This document shows, piece after piece, positions 25,420 through 34,247 of a stretch of 48,049 nucleotides of DNA. Source of the stretch: an uncultured Prevotellaceae bacterium. Its GTDB lineage: Bacteria > Bacteroidota > Bacteroidia > Bacteroidales > Bacteroidaceae. Location: NCBI GenBank assembly GCA_902768105.1, contig CACXJZ010000013.1, positions 1-48,049 on the forward strand, given 5' to 3'. Every line of letters starts with the position of its first letter. The first letter of the stretch is position 1. The position numbers were made by a program, and so were the translations under genes. The notes beneath the pieces are model-generated. The model was not told the DNA's origin. It ran no database searches and saw nothing but the letters and a program-made list of their open reading frames with translations.

Positions 25420-26901
25420 ATGAGTATATTAACATTATTCGTCGTAATTCCCGCCTTGATGCTTCTTGGCCTATGGTTGGCCAAGAACCTCAATCAGGTG
25501 CGTGGCGTGATGGTTGTCGGTGCATCATGTTTGCTGGCACTGTCTATATGGCTGACTATTTATTTCATCCAGCAGCGTGCTGCCGGTAATGAGGAGCCCA
25601 TGTTACTGGTTGACCGTCTGCCTTGGTTTAAGCCGCTTCATATTGAATACGCCATTGGTGTTGATGGTATCTCGGTTGTCATGTTGCTGCTCTCCAGCAT
25701 CATTGTCTTCACGGGAACATTTGCCTCTTGGCAGTTGAAACCTATGACCAAGGAATATTTCCTTTGGTTCACACTTCTTTCCACGGGAGTGTTCGGTTTC
25801 TTCATCTGCACCGACATGTTTACTATGTTTATGTTCTACGAGGTTGCCCTCATCCCCATGTACCTGCTTATCGGTGTCTGGGGTTCAGGCAAGAAGGAAT
25901 ATGCTGCCATGAAACTCACGCTGATGCTCATGGGAGGTTCTGCATTGCTGATTCTTGGTATTCTGGGCATTTATTACTTCAGTGGAGCATCAACCATGAA
26001 TGTGCTGGATCTTGCTGCAATGCATAAGATTCCTGTGGATATCCAGAAGGTGCTGTTCCCCTTCATCTTTATCGGTTTCGGCGTACTGGGTGCTTTGTTC
26101 CCCTTCCACACATGGTCTCCTGACGGTCATGCTTCGGCTCCGACGGCTGTGTCCATGCTCCATGCCGGTGTGCTGATGAAGCTGGGAGGCTACGGTTGCT
26201 TCCGTGTTGCCATGTTCCTGTTGCCGGAGGCTGCCAACGACCTTGCTTGGATATTCCTTATCCTGACAACTATTTCTGTGGTATATGGTGCCTTCTCTGC
26301 ATGCGTGCAGACGGACCTGAAGTATATCAATGCATACAGCTCGGTGTCACACTGCGGTCTGGTGCTCTTCGCACTGCTCATGATGACGCGTACGTCTTGC
26401 ACGGGTGCCATCCTGCAGATGCTTTCTCATGGTCTGATGACAGCACTCTTCTTTGCCCTCATCGGTATGATTTATGGTCGTACGCATACTCGTGACATCC
26501 GTGAACTGGCTGGTCTGATGAAGATCATGCCGTTCCTTGCCGTAGGTTATGTGATTGCGGGTTTGGCGAACTTAGGTCTTCCGGGCTTCTCTGGCTTCAT
26601 TGCCGAGATGACCATCTTCGTGGGTTCATTCGAGAATGCCGATACGTTCCATCGTGTGGCTACCATCATCGCTTGTACATCGATTGTTGTCACCGCAGTC
26701 TATATCCTGCGTGTTGTCGGTAAGATCCTTTACGGTGAGGTGGAGAACAAACATTACCTGGAGCTTACTGATGCAACATGGGACGAGCGTGTTGCTGTTA
26801 TCTGTCTCATTGCATGTGTCGCAGGTCTTGGCTTGTTCCCCTTGTGGGCCAGCAATGCCATCTCAGATGCTGTTGGACCGATTCTCGCAAACATCATTTA
26901 A
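25420..26901 (+). CDS. nuoM: NADH-quinone oxidoreductase subunit M
   Basis: This 493-aa antiporter-like membrane subunit shows FYEVALIPMYLLIGVWG with the conserved Glu, FPFHTWSPDGHASAPTAVSML with the lysine position region, KYINAYSSVSHCGLV, and GLPGFSGFIAEM. About 13-14 helices are expected. It is one of the three Mrp-like pumping subunits. A strong AGGAGGT ribosome-binding site for the next gene follows its stop. Confidence 0.95.
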   Translation: MSILTLFVVIPALMLLGLWLAKNLNQVRGVMVVGASCLLALSIWLTIYFIQQRAAGNEEPMLLVDRLPWFKPLHIEYAIGVDGISVVMLLLSSIIVFTGTFASWQLKPMTKEYFLWFTLLSTGVFGFFICTDMFTMFMFYEVALIPMYLLIGVWGSGKKEYAAMKLTLMLMGGSALLILGILGIYYFSGASTMNVLDLAAMHKIPVDIQKVLFPFIFIGFGVLGALFPFHTWSPDGHASAPTAVSMLHAGVLMKLGGYGCFRVAMFLLPEAANDLAWIFLILTTISVVYGAFSACVQTDLKYINAYSSVSHCGLVLFALLMMTRTSCTGAILQMLSHGLMTALFFALIGMIYGRTHTRDIRELAGLMKIMPFLAVGYVIAGLANLGLPGFSGFIAEMTIFVGSFENADTFHRVATIIACTSIVVTAVYILRVVGKILYGEVENKHYLELTDATWDERVAVICLIACVAGLGLFPLWASNAISDAVGPILANII

Positions 26902-26903
26902 AT

Positions 26904-26910
26904 AGGAGGT
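26904..26910 (+). promoter_or_regulatory. Strong Shine-Dalgarno before nuoN
   Basis: AGGAGGT ends 8 nt before the nuoN ATG. Such full anti-16S complementarity is unusual in Bacteroidota, where most starts, including the other nuo genes here, have weak or A-rich upstream regions. Confidence 0.7.
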
Positions 26911-26918
26911 TGTAAGAT

Positions 26919-28370
26919 ATGAATTATAGTCAATTTTTACTGATGATGCCTGAGGCAGCGCTTGTTGCCATTCTGATTATCGTCTTTTTCGCTGACCTCC
27001 TCATGAAGGGTGAGCAGAAAGCAAAGTCACTCGGTCTGCTGACTGCTCTTCTGCTTTGCGGACAGCTTGTTCCCTGTTTCCTGGCAGCACCTGCTGAAGC
27101 TTTCGGAGGAATGTATGAAACCACCGAGGCTGTCAATGTCATGAAACTGATTCTGACTGCTGGAACAGTGATTGTGGTGGTTATGGCTCAGACGTGGCTG
27201 GAGAGTGAAAACGTAAAACGATATGCCGGTGAGTTCTATGTACTGATAGTTTCCACGCTTTTGGGAATGTACGTGATGATGTCCAGTGGTCATTTCCTGT
27301 TGTTCTTCCTTGGTTTGGAGACCGCATCGGTACCCATGGCGTGTCTGGCTGCGTTTGACAAGTGGAAGAAAAAGTCTGCGGAGGCAGCAGCCAAGTATAT
27401 CCTTGTGGCAACGTTCTCAAGTGGCGTGATGCTCTTTGGTATCTCGTTTATCTATGCTGCTACAGGTACGCTTTACTACAACGATATTTGTGGTGTCCTG
27501 GGGGATTCATACAGTTTCTCTCCCCTCATATTGATGGGTCTGGCATTCTTCTTCAGTGGACTGGGCTTCAAGCTCTCACTTGTTCCCTTCCATTTCTGGA
27601 CAGCCGACACATACGAAGGAGCTCCAACACCTGTTACTGGTTATCTGAGTGTTATCTCTAAAGGTGCAGCAGCCCTTACGCTGCTCATCATTTTGATTAA
27701 GGTGTTTAGCCCCATGGCTGAATATTATCAGCCCATGCTTTGGGGGGTTATCATCCTCTCTATCACGATAGCCAACCTGTTTGCCATTCGCCAGACGGAG
27801 CTTAAGCGTTTCATGGCTTTCAGTTCCATCTCGCAGGCAGGCTACATCATGCTGGCAGTTATTGGCAACAGCACACAGTTAAGCACGGCGGCACTCATCT
27901 ACTACGTCTTGGTTTATATTGTTGCTAACATGGCAGTCTTCACGGTGATTAATATTGTCGAGCATCGTGGTGGCAATACAAAGATGAGCACCTACGACGG
28001 CTTCTACCAGACCAACCCCAAGCTGGCATTCTTGATGACGCTGGCTCTGTTCTCGTTGGCAGGTATTCCTCCGTTCGCAGGTATGTTCTCAAAGTTCTTT
28101 GTATTCATGGCAGGCGTATCTGGACATGAGCACGCTCCTTTCTGGTCGTATTTCGTGGTCTTTATCGCCTTGATTAATACAGTCGTGTCACTTTATTACT
28201 ACCTGCTCATTGTGAAGTGTATGTATATCAAGAAGACTGATACTCCGCTGCCTACGTTCCAAAGCGATAACAGCACCAAGATTGCCCTTGCCCTCTGCAC
28301 AGCAGGTATCGTGCTCTTCGGTGTTGCAGCATGCATCTATGACTGGATCTATGCTTCGGCAATCCTGTAA
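26919..28370 (+). CDS. nuoN: NADH-quinone oxidoreductase subunit N
   Basis: This 483-aa antiporter-like subunit ends the nuo operon. Conserved parts are [18 protein letters not shown] with the Glu position, [23 protein letters not shown] with the Lys position, [18 protein letters not shown] and [18 protein letters not shown]. About 14 helices are evident. A bidirectional terminator follows 20 nt after the stop. Confidence 0.95.
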   Translation: MNYSQFLLMMPEAALVAILIIVFFADLLMKGEQKAKSLGLLTALLLCGQLVPCFLAAPAEAFGGMYETTEAVNVMKLILTAGTVIVVVMAQTWLESENVKRYAGEFYVLIVSTLLGMYVMMSSGHFLLFFLGLETASVPMACLAAFDKWKKKSAEAAAKYILVATFSSGVMLFGISFIYAATGTLYYNDICGVLGDSYSFSPLILMGLAFFFSGLGFKLSLVPFHFWTADTYEGAPTPVTGYLSVISKGAAALTLLIILIKVFSPMAEYYQPMLWGVIILSITIANLFAIRQTELKRFMAFSSISQAGYIMLAVIGNSTQLSTAALIYYVLVYIVANMAVFTVINIVEHRGGNTKMSTYDGFYQTNPKLAFLMTLALFSLAGIPPFAGMFSKFFVFMAGVSGHEHAPFWSYFVVFIALINTVVSLYYYLLIVKCMYIKKTDTPLPTFQSDNSTKIALALCTAGIVLFGVAACIYDWIYASAIL

Positions 28371-28390
28371 AGAGAGTTAGTTAACTATAT

Positions 28391-28429
28391 AAAAAATCCG
28401 CTGCGTTATTTCTTCGTAGCGGATTTTTT
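28391..28429. terminator. Bidirectional terminator between nuoN and the YgiQ gene
   Basis: TCCGCTGCG / CGTAGCGGA (28397-28405 and 28415-28423, one G-T pair) with a 9-nt loop is flanked by six A and six T. The stop codon of the minus-strand YgiQ gene (28406-28408) lies in the loop, so its last codons and the terminator share sequence. Confidence 0.9.
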
Positions 28430-30241
28430 CTTTCTGGGGCACAACTCCTGGATGAGGTCTGCTCTTCCTATTCGTCTCAGGCTTTGTTCTATTTCCCTTC
28501 GTGCTTCAGGCTTGTACCAGAAGAAATACTGTCGCTGTGCCAGTTTCTCTCTGGGATTCTTGGCAGAGAAAACCGGCTCCAGCGTGTAGGGGTCGTAACC
28601 GGTGTACCATGTTTCAGTGCTGACGGTCATCGGGGTGGGGGTAAAGTCCTGTACCTGTTCTAATTGGAAATCCAGGTGCTTGGTCTTTACTGCCAGTTCT
28701 GCCATATCCTGTTCACGGCACCCTGGATGTGATGATATGAAATAGGGGATTATCTGTTGGTTGAGCCCATTCTCGCGATTGATGCGGTCAAAGATACGCT
28801 TGAACTGTTCAAACTGCGAGAAAGACGGCTTTCTCATGAGTCGCAGAACAGCATCGCTGGTGTGCTCTGGTGCCACCTTCAGACGGCCACTCACATGACG
28901 ACAAATCAACTCGCGCGTGTATTCTTCTGCCGAGCGATTGGCTGCCTCGTCTTTCGAACGGTAAAGCAATAGGTCGTAACGTACTCCACTGCCAATAAAA
29001 CTCTTCTTCACTTCCGGCAGGGCATCAACGGCTCGATATATCTCCAGCAGTTTGTTGTGGCTGGTATTGAGGTTCGGACAGATCTGCGGATGAATACAAC
29101 TGGGACGCTTGCAGCGCTCACAGATGCTTTTATTACGTCCCTCCATACCATACATGTTAGCCGAAGGGCCTCCAAGGTCGCTGATGTATCCCTTAAAGTG
29201 AGGCATCTTCACCAGTTGGCGTACTTCGCGCAGGATGCTTTCCTTCGAGCGGCAACTGATGAACTTCCCCTGATGGGCAGAGATGGTACAGAAGGCACAA
29301 CCGCCAAAACACCCGCGGTGGATATTGACGCTGTTCTTTATCATCTCGTAGGCAGGAATGCGCTTGTCCTTGTATTTAAGGTGTGGTACACGGGTATAGG
29401 GCAAGTCAAACGATGCATCGAGTTCTTCGGTCGTCATAGGCGGGTAGGGGGGATTGACCACGACATAACGATTTCCTACCTGTTGTATCAACCGTTGTGC
29501 ATGCATCTTGTTCGATTCTTCCTCAATGTGCCGGAAGTTGTCTGCCTGTTTCCGTTTGTCGCGCAGACACTCCTCATGCGAGTAGAGCACGATGTCGTCA
29601 GTTTTAGGAATGATCTTCTCTGACAGATAGACCGTCTGCGGAATGTCACGGATGCTTTGTATGGGTTCCCCCTCAGCCAGTCGGCGTGCTAACTCAAGGT
29701 TGGGCTTTTCCCCCATGCCATAGGTAATCATGTCAGCTGCGCTGTCACAGAGAATACATGGACGTAGCTGATCCTTCCAGTAGTCATAATGTGTCAGACG
29801 ACGCAGAGAAGCCTCGATGCCGCCGAGGATGATGGGAACGTCGGGATAGAGCTGTCGGAGAATCTTCGAATAGACGATGGTGGGATATTCCGGACGTAGG
29901 TCGTGTCTGCCATCAGGACTGTAGGCATCTTCCGAACGCAGGCGTCTGTTGGCTGTATATTTGTTAACCATCGAGTCCATGCATCCGGGGGCTATGCCAA
30001 AGAACAGTCTGGGACGTCCCAACTTCTTGAAGTCGCGGAAGTCACCGTGCCAGTCAGGTTGAGGCACAATAGCCACCTTATAGCCTGCTGCCTCGAGTGT
30101 ACGCCCAATGACCGCTGCTCCGAACGAGGGATGATCTACATAGGCATCGGCAGAGAAGAGGATGATATCCACCTCTGTCCATCCGCGTAGCTCCATCTCC
30201 TTCTTCGTCGTAGGAAGAAAATCCGTCAGTCTGTATTCCAT
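28406..30241 (-). CDS. ygiQ: YgiQ-family radical SAM protein
   Basis: This 611-aa protein belongs to the YgiQ/UPF0313 radical SAM family. An N-terminal cobalamin-binding-like region (about 20-170, with ILFSADAYVDHPSFGAAVIG) is followed by the radical SAM core. Its cluster motif is C311-x3-C315-x2-C318 within HRGCFGGCAFCTISAHQG. A second Cys cluster (CERCKRPSCIHPQICPN) lies about 65 residues further on. The C-terminus is very basic. The reaction is unknown across the family. It is the last gene of a minus-strand operon, and its final codons fold into the shared terminator. Confidence 0.93.
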   Translation of the reverse strand: MEYRLTDFLPTTKKEMELRGWTEVDIILFSADAYVDHPSFGAAVIGRTLEAAGYKVAIVPQPDWHGDFRDFKKLGRPRLFFGIAPGCMDSMVNKYTANRRLRSEDAYSPDGRHDLRPEYPTIVYSKILRQLYPDVPIILGGIEASLRRLTHYDYWKDQLRPCILCDSAADMITYGMGEKPNLELARRLAEGEPIQSIRDIPQTVYLSEKIIPKTDDIVLYSHEECLRDKRKQADNFRHIEEESNKMHAQRLIQQVGNRYVVVNPPYPPMTTEELDASFDLPYTRVPHLKYKDKRIPAYEMIKNSVNIHRGCFGGCAFCTISAHQGKFISCRSKESILREVRQLVKMPHFKGYISDLGGPSANMYGMEGRNKSICERCKRPSCIHPQICPNLNTSHNKLLEIYRAVDALPEVKKSFIGSGVRYDLLLYRSKDEAANRSAEEYTRELICRHVSGRLKVAPEHTSDAVLRLMRKPSFSQFEQFKRIFDRINRENGLNQQIIPYFISSHPGCREQDMAELAVKTKHLDFQLEQVQDFTPTPMTVSTETWYTGYDPYTLEPVFSAKNPREKLAQRQYFFWYKPEARREIEQSLRRIGRADLIQELCPRKKKSATKK

Positions 30242-30273
30242 TCCCTTTAACTTCCCTTTAACTTCCGTTCCTT

Positions 30274-30621
30274 TTAATTGAACGGTGTTCCTTGTAAGGC
30301 ACGCTTTGTCATACCCAGACCTTCGTTGCCTTTGTCCTTCCAGTTGATGAACAGCAGTACAAGCTGCTGCAGTCCAAAGGCTTTCATGTTAGGATGATAG
30401 ATGACGTCCAGACAAAGGTCAAGCAGGTTCTTGTCGTGTCCGCTGTCCGATTCCAGTAGTGCGCGGATGTTGAGCTTTAGCTTTTCAAGCACTTGTTCAT
30501 CAACATAGCCATTGGAGTCAATCAGGTCGCGGAACAATTGGTACTTCTCGATGGTTTCCAGATGTATATCGCTGATGTCAATACTTCTGGTTCCTGATGA
30601 GTTGGTTTGGATTTTGGCCAT
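30274..30621 (-). CDS. Conserved-looking protein of unknown function, 115 aa
   Basis: This soluble, mostly helical 115-aa protein has no signal peptide or membrane helix. Visible features are an N-terminal polar stretch, an acidic helical middle (YVDEQVLEKLKLNIRALLESDSG) and a hydrophobic helix FGLQQLVLLFINW. No family is recognised. It lies 14 nt after the amidase gene and 32 nt before the ygiQ gene on the same strand, so it should be co-transcribed. Clean ATG start and neighbours on both sides support a real gene. Confidence 0.7.
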   Translation of the reverse strand: MAKIQTNSSGTRSIDISDIHLETIEKYQLFRDLIDSNGYVDEQVLEKLKLNIRALLESDSGHDKNLLDLCLDVIYHPNMKAFGLQQLVLLFINWKDKGNEGLGMTKRALQGTPFN

Positions 30622-30635
30622 AGTTTTTTTGGTTT

Positions 30636-33230
30636 TTAGTTATTAAATAGAAATTTCAATAGTCCTTGCATGATATCGTGGCGTTTCTGCCGTCCGTTGA
30701 TGCATTCCAGGGGGAGTCCTATCGTAATGCAACGGTAGTCGTTACCCTGATAGGCAACGCAGGCGCTGCGTCCGTCGGCATAAATCATGGCAGAGAATGC
30801 CGGCTCTATGGGCTGCAGCACGTCTGACGATGTTGAAGCATAATGCTGCTCGTTCAGCGCGTGGTAATACACAAACGTTGTTCCCATGCCGCTGATGGAA
30901 TCATTGGCTTCGCGATAGGTTTCTGTAACTGAACATTTCAGGACATCTGCCAGCCACTGTTGTTCATTGGGCTGACGCATGTCGCTACCCACGTAGGAGC
31001 CGCTAACCAACAGGTTGCCTCCATTGCGGACATAGGCACCGAGTATGCTCTGTAGCTGTATGGGGAATGCCTTGTAACTGACAAGACTGTGTCCGTCGTT
31101 GCGTTCCTGGCCCAGTACGAGGTCAACAAGATGATAATTGGTGAGTCTGATTTTCCCACTCTCTAAAGCTTGGCGTGAACAACTGCTGATGCTGTAGCGT
31201 CCATCTGTGCCAATGGCAGAGGCATGTGTGCGCACGTAGTTAAAGTCGTTTCCTGCCACGAAGCGCCCAAAGAAATGGTCACCGCTATATCCCAGTCCGC
31301 TGGAGCTCTCGTTTCCCATGCGTGCACGGTTGAAGACGTTTTGCTTACCTATCCAACCGGCTGTACGTCCCATTGTAATGCCTGGGTCTTCATCGAAGTC
31401 AAAGCCCTGCTCGCTGGCGTTGTTACGTATGGCAGGCGAAGAGAGACGATAGAACCCGTTGACAATCATGATATGTTTCACAGCTTCGGGGCTGTATAGC
31501 GCTGACAGTTCCTCTGTGGTAAAGCTTCGCCCTCCTTTGTTTACTGCTGCAACCTTGAAATTATAGAGCAGACCGGGCTCCAAGTCCATCTTATAGGAAT
31601 TCGACTTGACATAAATTCCGTTGTCATAGTCGGCATCACCAATGGCTGTATAGACGATGTATCCTGTTGGTTTGGCGCTGGGCTCAAGCGGATCTTCCAC
31701 AGGCTCCCAAGAGAGTCTGGCTTCATCCTTCTTCACCTCCACACAGAAATGGTCTGGTGCCAGCGGAGTTACTACGCACGACTCACCATGCTGTGCGTTG
31801 ACATAGCGCAGAATGGTCTTGTATATGCTGCGTGCCAGCGTGAAGCGGAAGTTCGGGTCTTGTCCCCATATCATGTCCGGGAAGTTCTGGTGCGACAGCG
31901 TTTCAAAGATGGCTGCAGGCACTTCCGGCAGTCGTGTCTCACCATAGTTCTTGTCCCACAACGCCCTGACGTTCCATTTTCCGTATGTCGCCTCAATGTC
32001 GTTCCTGGCATTCTCGAGCAAAGCCTCTGCCAGCGTCTTCGACATCATTCGAGACGCACCGCTGTTCAGTCGTCCGTCGTTGAAGTCTGTCGTGCAGATA
32101 GCCAGCGAACCCTTCAGGTCCGCTCCGTTAGTTGCGTAGCCGGCATCGCTGTGTACTGCCAGCGACAGCTCCAGCGGGACGCCAGCGCCCTCGGCAGCAG
32201 GTACATAGCAGGAACCGCCAGCCATGTAGTTCGTCATGAGTGGGCGTACGCTGATGTCGTCAGAATAGTCATCCACGCCCCCCTTGATGCTGTAAACGTC
32301 GTAAGGCATTCCTGCCCACTGTGCATAATAACGGGCGGCTTCCAGAGCACGCGGCAGTCCACTGGCCTGTCCTCCGCGCTCAATGTTGCCCATACCGCCT
32401 CCAAACCTGACGGCATCGCTGGTGACGATACCCTTCTTGTTTCGGCTCTGGTTGGTGATGACTACACGGTTGAACTCGTTGCTGCCGCCGTCGAAGTCAA
32501 ACGTTCCCAGATAAACCCATGTGCTACCACCCATCTGCTGATTGACGTGAAACTCCGTCTTCTCGCCTTTGTGCCATACGGTGTAATGAGCGTCGTCAAC
32601 ACTCTGCGGCAGCGTCTGGTAACTGACATAGACGGCATAACGTCCTGCGTCGGGCAGATAGGGCTGGTATGAGATGAGGCTATAGTTCTTTTTCTTCTTG
32701 GTAGCCTTTGCCTGGCGGGCACTTCCTGCCCTAAACGGATTCTCTCCGTCGTGATAGAAGCCTGTATGCTGGGCAAAACCGTCTTGGTTTGTCGTACGCC
32801 ACGACTCGCTGCCATTTACCTCGATATAGGCTGTGCCTGGGTTCGGCATGTCGTTGTCAACGATGACCTCATAGCGCTGCCAGTCACGTTCACGTGGAGT
32901 AAACACGATGGCTCCAGCATTCTCCAGCATGGGCATGAGGTAGGGCACGACGATGGTCTGTGTATAGAGGTCTTCTGTCGTTCCGAAGAGCTTGGGCCGT
33001 TGCCATTGCCATGCAGCCTTGCTCCTGTCGTAATAGCGTCCGTGACTGGCCCAGAGAGCCAGATGACGGTTCTGTAGTCCATGCGTAATTTTGTTGGGTA
33101 GAGAGACGTTCTCCACCCACGGCCGGCCTTCGTAGTTGATGTCGCCCCATAGTTTTGTCTGAGCCTCTGCTCTTAGGGCATTGATTGCAAGAGCCATTGT
33201 GATGCATCCTGCCAAGAGAATCTGTTTCAT
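30636..33230 (-). CDS. Secreted amidase-like protein with inserted golvesin-type domain
   Basis: This 864-aa protein has a signal peptide (1-24). The first part (about 50-118) resembles the N-terminal half of an N-acetylmuramoyl-L-alanine amidase (ASHGRYY as a metal-binding His, TEDLYTQTIVVPYLMPML, then AGAIVFTPRERD). A beta-rich golvesin-like domain follows (about 118-275; YEVIVDND, YAVYVSYQT, GTFDFDGGSNEFNRVVI). The amidase fold then resumes (about 285-480) with LSLAVHSDAG and the Glu of PAAIFETLSHQNFPDM. A fibronectin III domain (about 505-585) and a C-terminal Rossmann-like region containing YVRNGGNLLVSGSYVG complete it. Bacteroidota relatives are often labelled xanthan lyase; nothing seen here supports that activity. 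It is translationally coupled to the PlsC-like gene (4-nt overlap). Confidence 0.8.
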   Translation of the reverse strand: MKQILLAGCITMALAINALRAEAQTKLWGDINYEGRPWVENVSLPNKITHGLQNRHLALWASHGRYYDRSKAAWQWQRPKLFGTTEDLYTQTIVVPYLMPMLENAGAIVFTPRERDWQRYEVIVDNDMPNPGTAYIEVNGSESWRTTNQDGFAQHTGFYHDGENPFRAGSARQAKATKKKKNYSLISYQPYLPDAGRYAVYVSYQTLPQSVDDAHYTVWHKGEKTEFHVNQQMGGSTWVYLGTFDFDGGSNEFNRVVITNQSRNKKGIVTSDAVRFGGGMGNIERGGQASGLPRALEAARYYAQWAGMPYDVYSIKGGVDDYSDDISVRPLMTNYMAGGSCYVPAAEGAGVPLELSLAVHSDAGYATNGADLKGSLAICTTDFNDGRLNSGASRMMSKTLAEALLENARNDIEATYGKWNVRALWDKNYGETRLPEVPAAIFETLSHQNFPDMIWGQDPNFRFTLARSIYKTILRYVNAQHGESCVVTPLAPDHFCVEVKKDEARLSWEPVEDPLEPSAKPTGYIVYTAIGDADYDNGIYVKSNSYKMDLEPGLLYNFKVAAVNKGGRSFTTEELSALYSPEAVKHIMIVNGFYRLSSPAIRNNASEQGFDFDEDPGITMGRTAGWIGKQNVFNRARMGNESSSGLGYSGDHFFGRFVAGNDFNYVRTHASAIGTDGRYSISSCSRQALESGKIRLTNYHLVDLVLGQERNDGHSLVSYKAFPIQLQSILGAYVRNGGNLLVSGSYVGSDMRQPNEQQWLADVLKCSVTETYREANDSISGMGTTFVYYHALNEQHYASTSSDVLQPIEPAFSAMIYADGRSACVAYQGNDYRCITIGLPLECINGRQKRHDIMQGLLKFLFNN

Positions 33231-33778
33231 AGTTCGCCTGTTGTAAAGTTTTGCGGCTTTTTACCGGAAAAGTCCTTGAAGTATAGTTTAATTTCGTGCA
33301 TCTGGGCATCTATGTCGCCATTGGGAATGATGGTTTTGGTGCATTGAATAATTTTTTTCTGATAGTCAATCCCATAGAGCAGAACCGGTATTTCTGCTTT
33401 CTGGGCGATGTAGTAAAAGCCCTTCTTCCACTCGTCCGTACGTTTACGTGTACCCTCGGGGGTAATGCAGAGCCTGAAGTCTTTGCTCTCTATGGCTGTC
33501 TGTGCCAGGTTGTCCGTCATGCTGGTATGCTTTGTGCGCCATACGGGTATGCCGCCCAGTTTGCGGAAAATAGGGCCCAACGGCCAAAAGAACCATTCCT
33601 TCTTCATCAGGAACCCTATCTTCATCCCTTCGGCATGAGAATAGAGTTCGCCCATGAGGAAGTCCCAGTTGCTTGTATGTGGTGCCAGACAGATAATGAA
33701 TTTGTTGGGATGTGGCTCGGTAATGTTGAGCTTCCATCCCATTCGTTCATAGAGTATCCAACGACACAGTTTTCTCAT
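33227..33778 (-). CDS. PlsC-like acyltransferase
   Basis: This 183-aa protein is related to 1-acyl-glycerol-3-phosphate acyltransferases. Motif I HTSNWD (H-x4-D), the GGIPVWR motif and TPEGTRKR (EGTR motif) are all present at proper spacing. A short N-terminal basic/hydrophobic segment may dock on the membrane. Such short forms lack a transmembrane helix and often act on lipids other than phosphatidic acid precursors. The start is the ATG at 33778, 7 nt after the 87-aa gene; a TTG at 33808 would overlap that gene. Its stop overlaps the amidase start (ATGA). Confidence 0.85.
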   Translation of the reverse strand: MRKLCRWILYERMGWKLNITEPHPNKFIICLAPHTSNWDFLMGELYSHAEGMKIGFLMKKEWFFWPLGPIFRKLGGIPVWRTKHTSMTDNLAQTAIESKDFRLCITPEGTRKRTDEWKKGFYYIAQKAEIPVLLYGIDYQKKIIQCTKTIIPNGDIDAQMHEIKLYFKDFSGKKPQNFTTGEL

Positions 33779-33785
33779 GATGCTC

Positions 33786-34049
33786 CTATTTGTTGTTAAT
33801 CTGGTCAACGAGCTCGCCTACCTGTGCATTGAACTTCTCGATAAGGTCGTCAAAGTAGGCTTTCGGCTCCATTCCCGGCTCCACATGCGAGACCCGGCTG
33901 ATGAAATTACTTTCCATTTTGATAATAGAACGCAGCAGAGCCTCCGCATTTTCAGGATGCTCATTCTCAAAAGAAGCTGCAACGCCTTCTGCGAAAAGTA
34001 CGGTACAAATGTTAGTGATGTTTCTTTTTAAAGTTCTTCTTTTTGCCAT
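33786..34049 (-). CDS. Small helical protein of unknown function, 87 aa
   Basis: This 87-aa protein begins MAKRRTLKRN and appears fully helical and soluble. The middle contains NAEALLRSIIKMESNFISRVSH and the C-terminal helix FDDLIEKFNAQVGELVDQIN. No known family is recognised. A good Shine-Dalgarno (GGAGGA) lies upstream, and it is the first gene of a five-gene minus-strand operon ending at ygiQ. The basic N-terminus could bind nucleic acid or membrane, but this is not shown. Confidence 0.72.
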   Translation of the reverse strand: MAKRRTLKRNITNICTVLFAEGVAASFENEHPENAEALLRSIIKMESNFISRVSHVEPGMEPKAYFDDLIEKFNAQVGELVDQINNK

Positions 34050-34093
34050 AATTTTTTCCTCCAGTATGATGTTATATAATTAAATTGTTCCGT

Positions 34094-34101
34094 CAAAGAT
34101 A
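34094..34101 (-). promoter_or_regulatory. Putative -7 element of the 87-aa gene operon
   Basis: TATCTTTG on the minus strand fits TAnnTTTG and predicts a leader of about 40 nt before the ATG at 34049. The -33 region (TTAT) is weak. Confidence 0.5.
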
Positions 34102-34195
34102 CGTAAAAAAATTGATATGACATAATTTTACTCCTAAAAAAGTCTTAAAAACGTAATTTTAGCCTATTTTCTTCTTATTTTTCATGAAAAAAGAT

Positions 34196-34203
34196 TATTT
34201 TTG
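34196..34203 (+). promoter_or_regulatory. Putative -7 element of pfp
   Basis: TATTTTTG fits TAnnTTTG and lies about 45 nt before the pfp ATG, in an AT-rich region. No clear TTTG occurs at the right distance upstream. Confidence 0.45.
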
Positions 34204-34247
34204 CATCTCGAAAATTCAGTTATTCATCAAATAAAGATTAAAGAATT

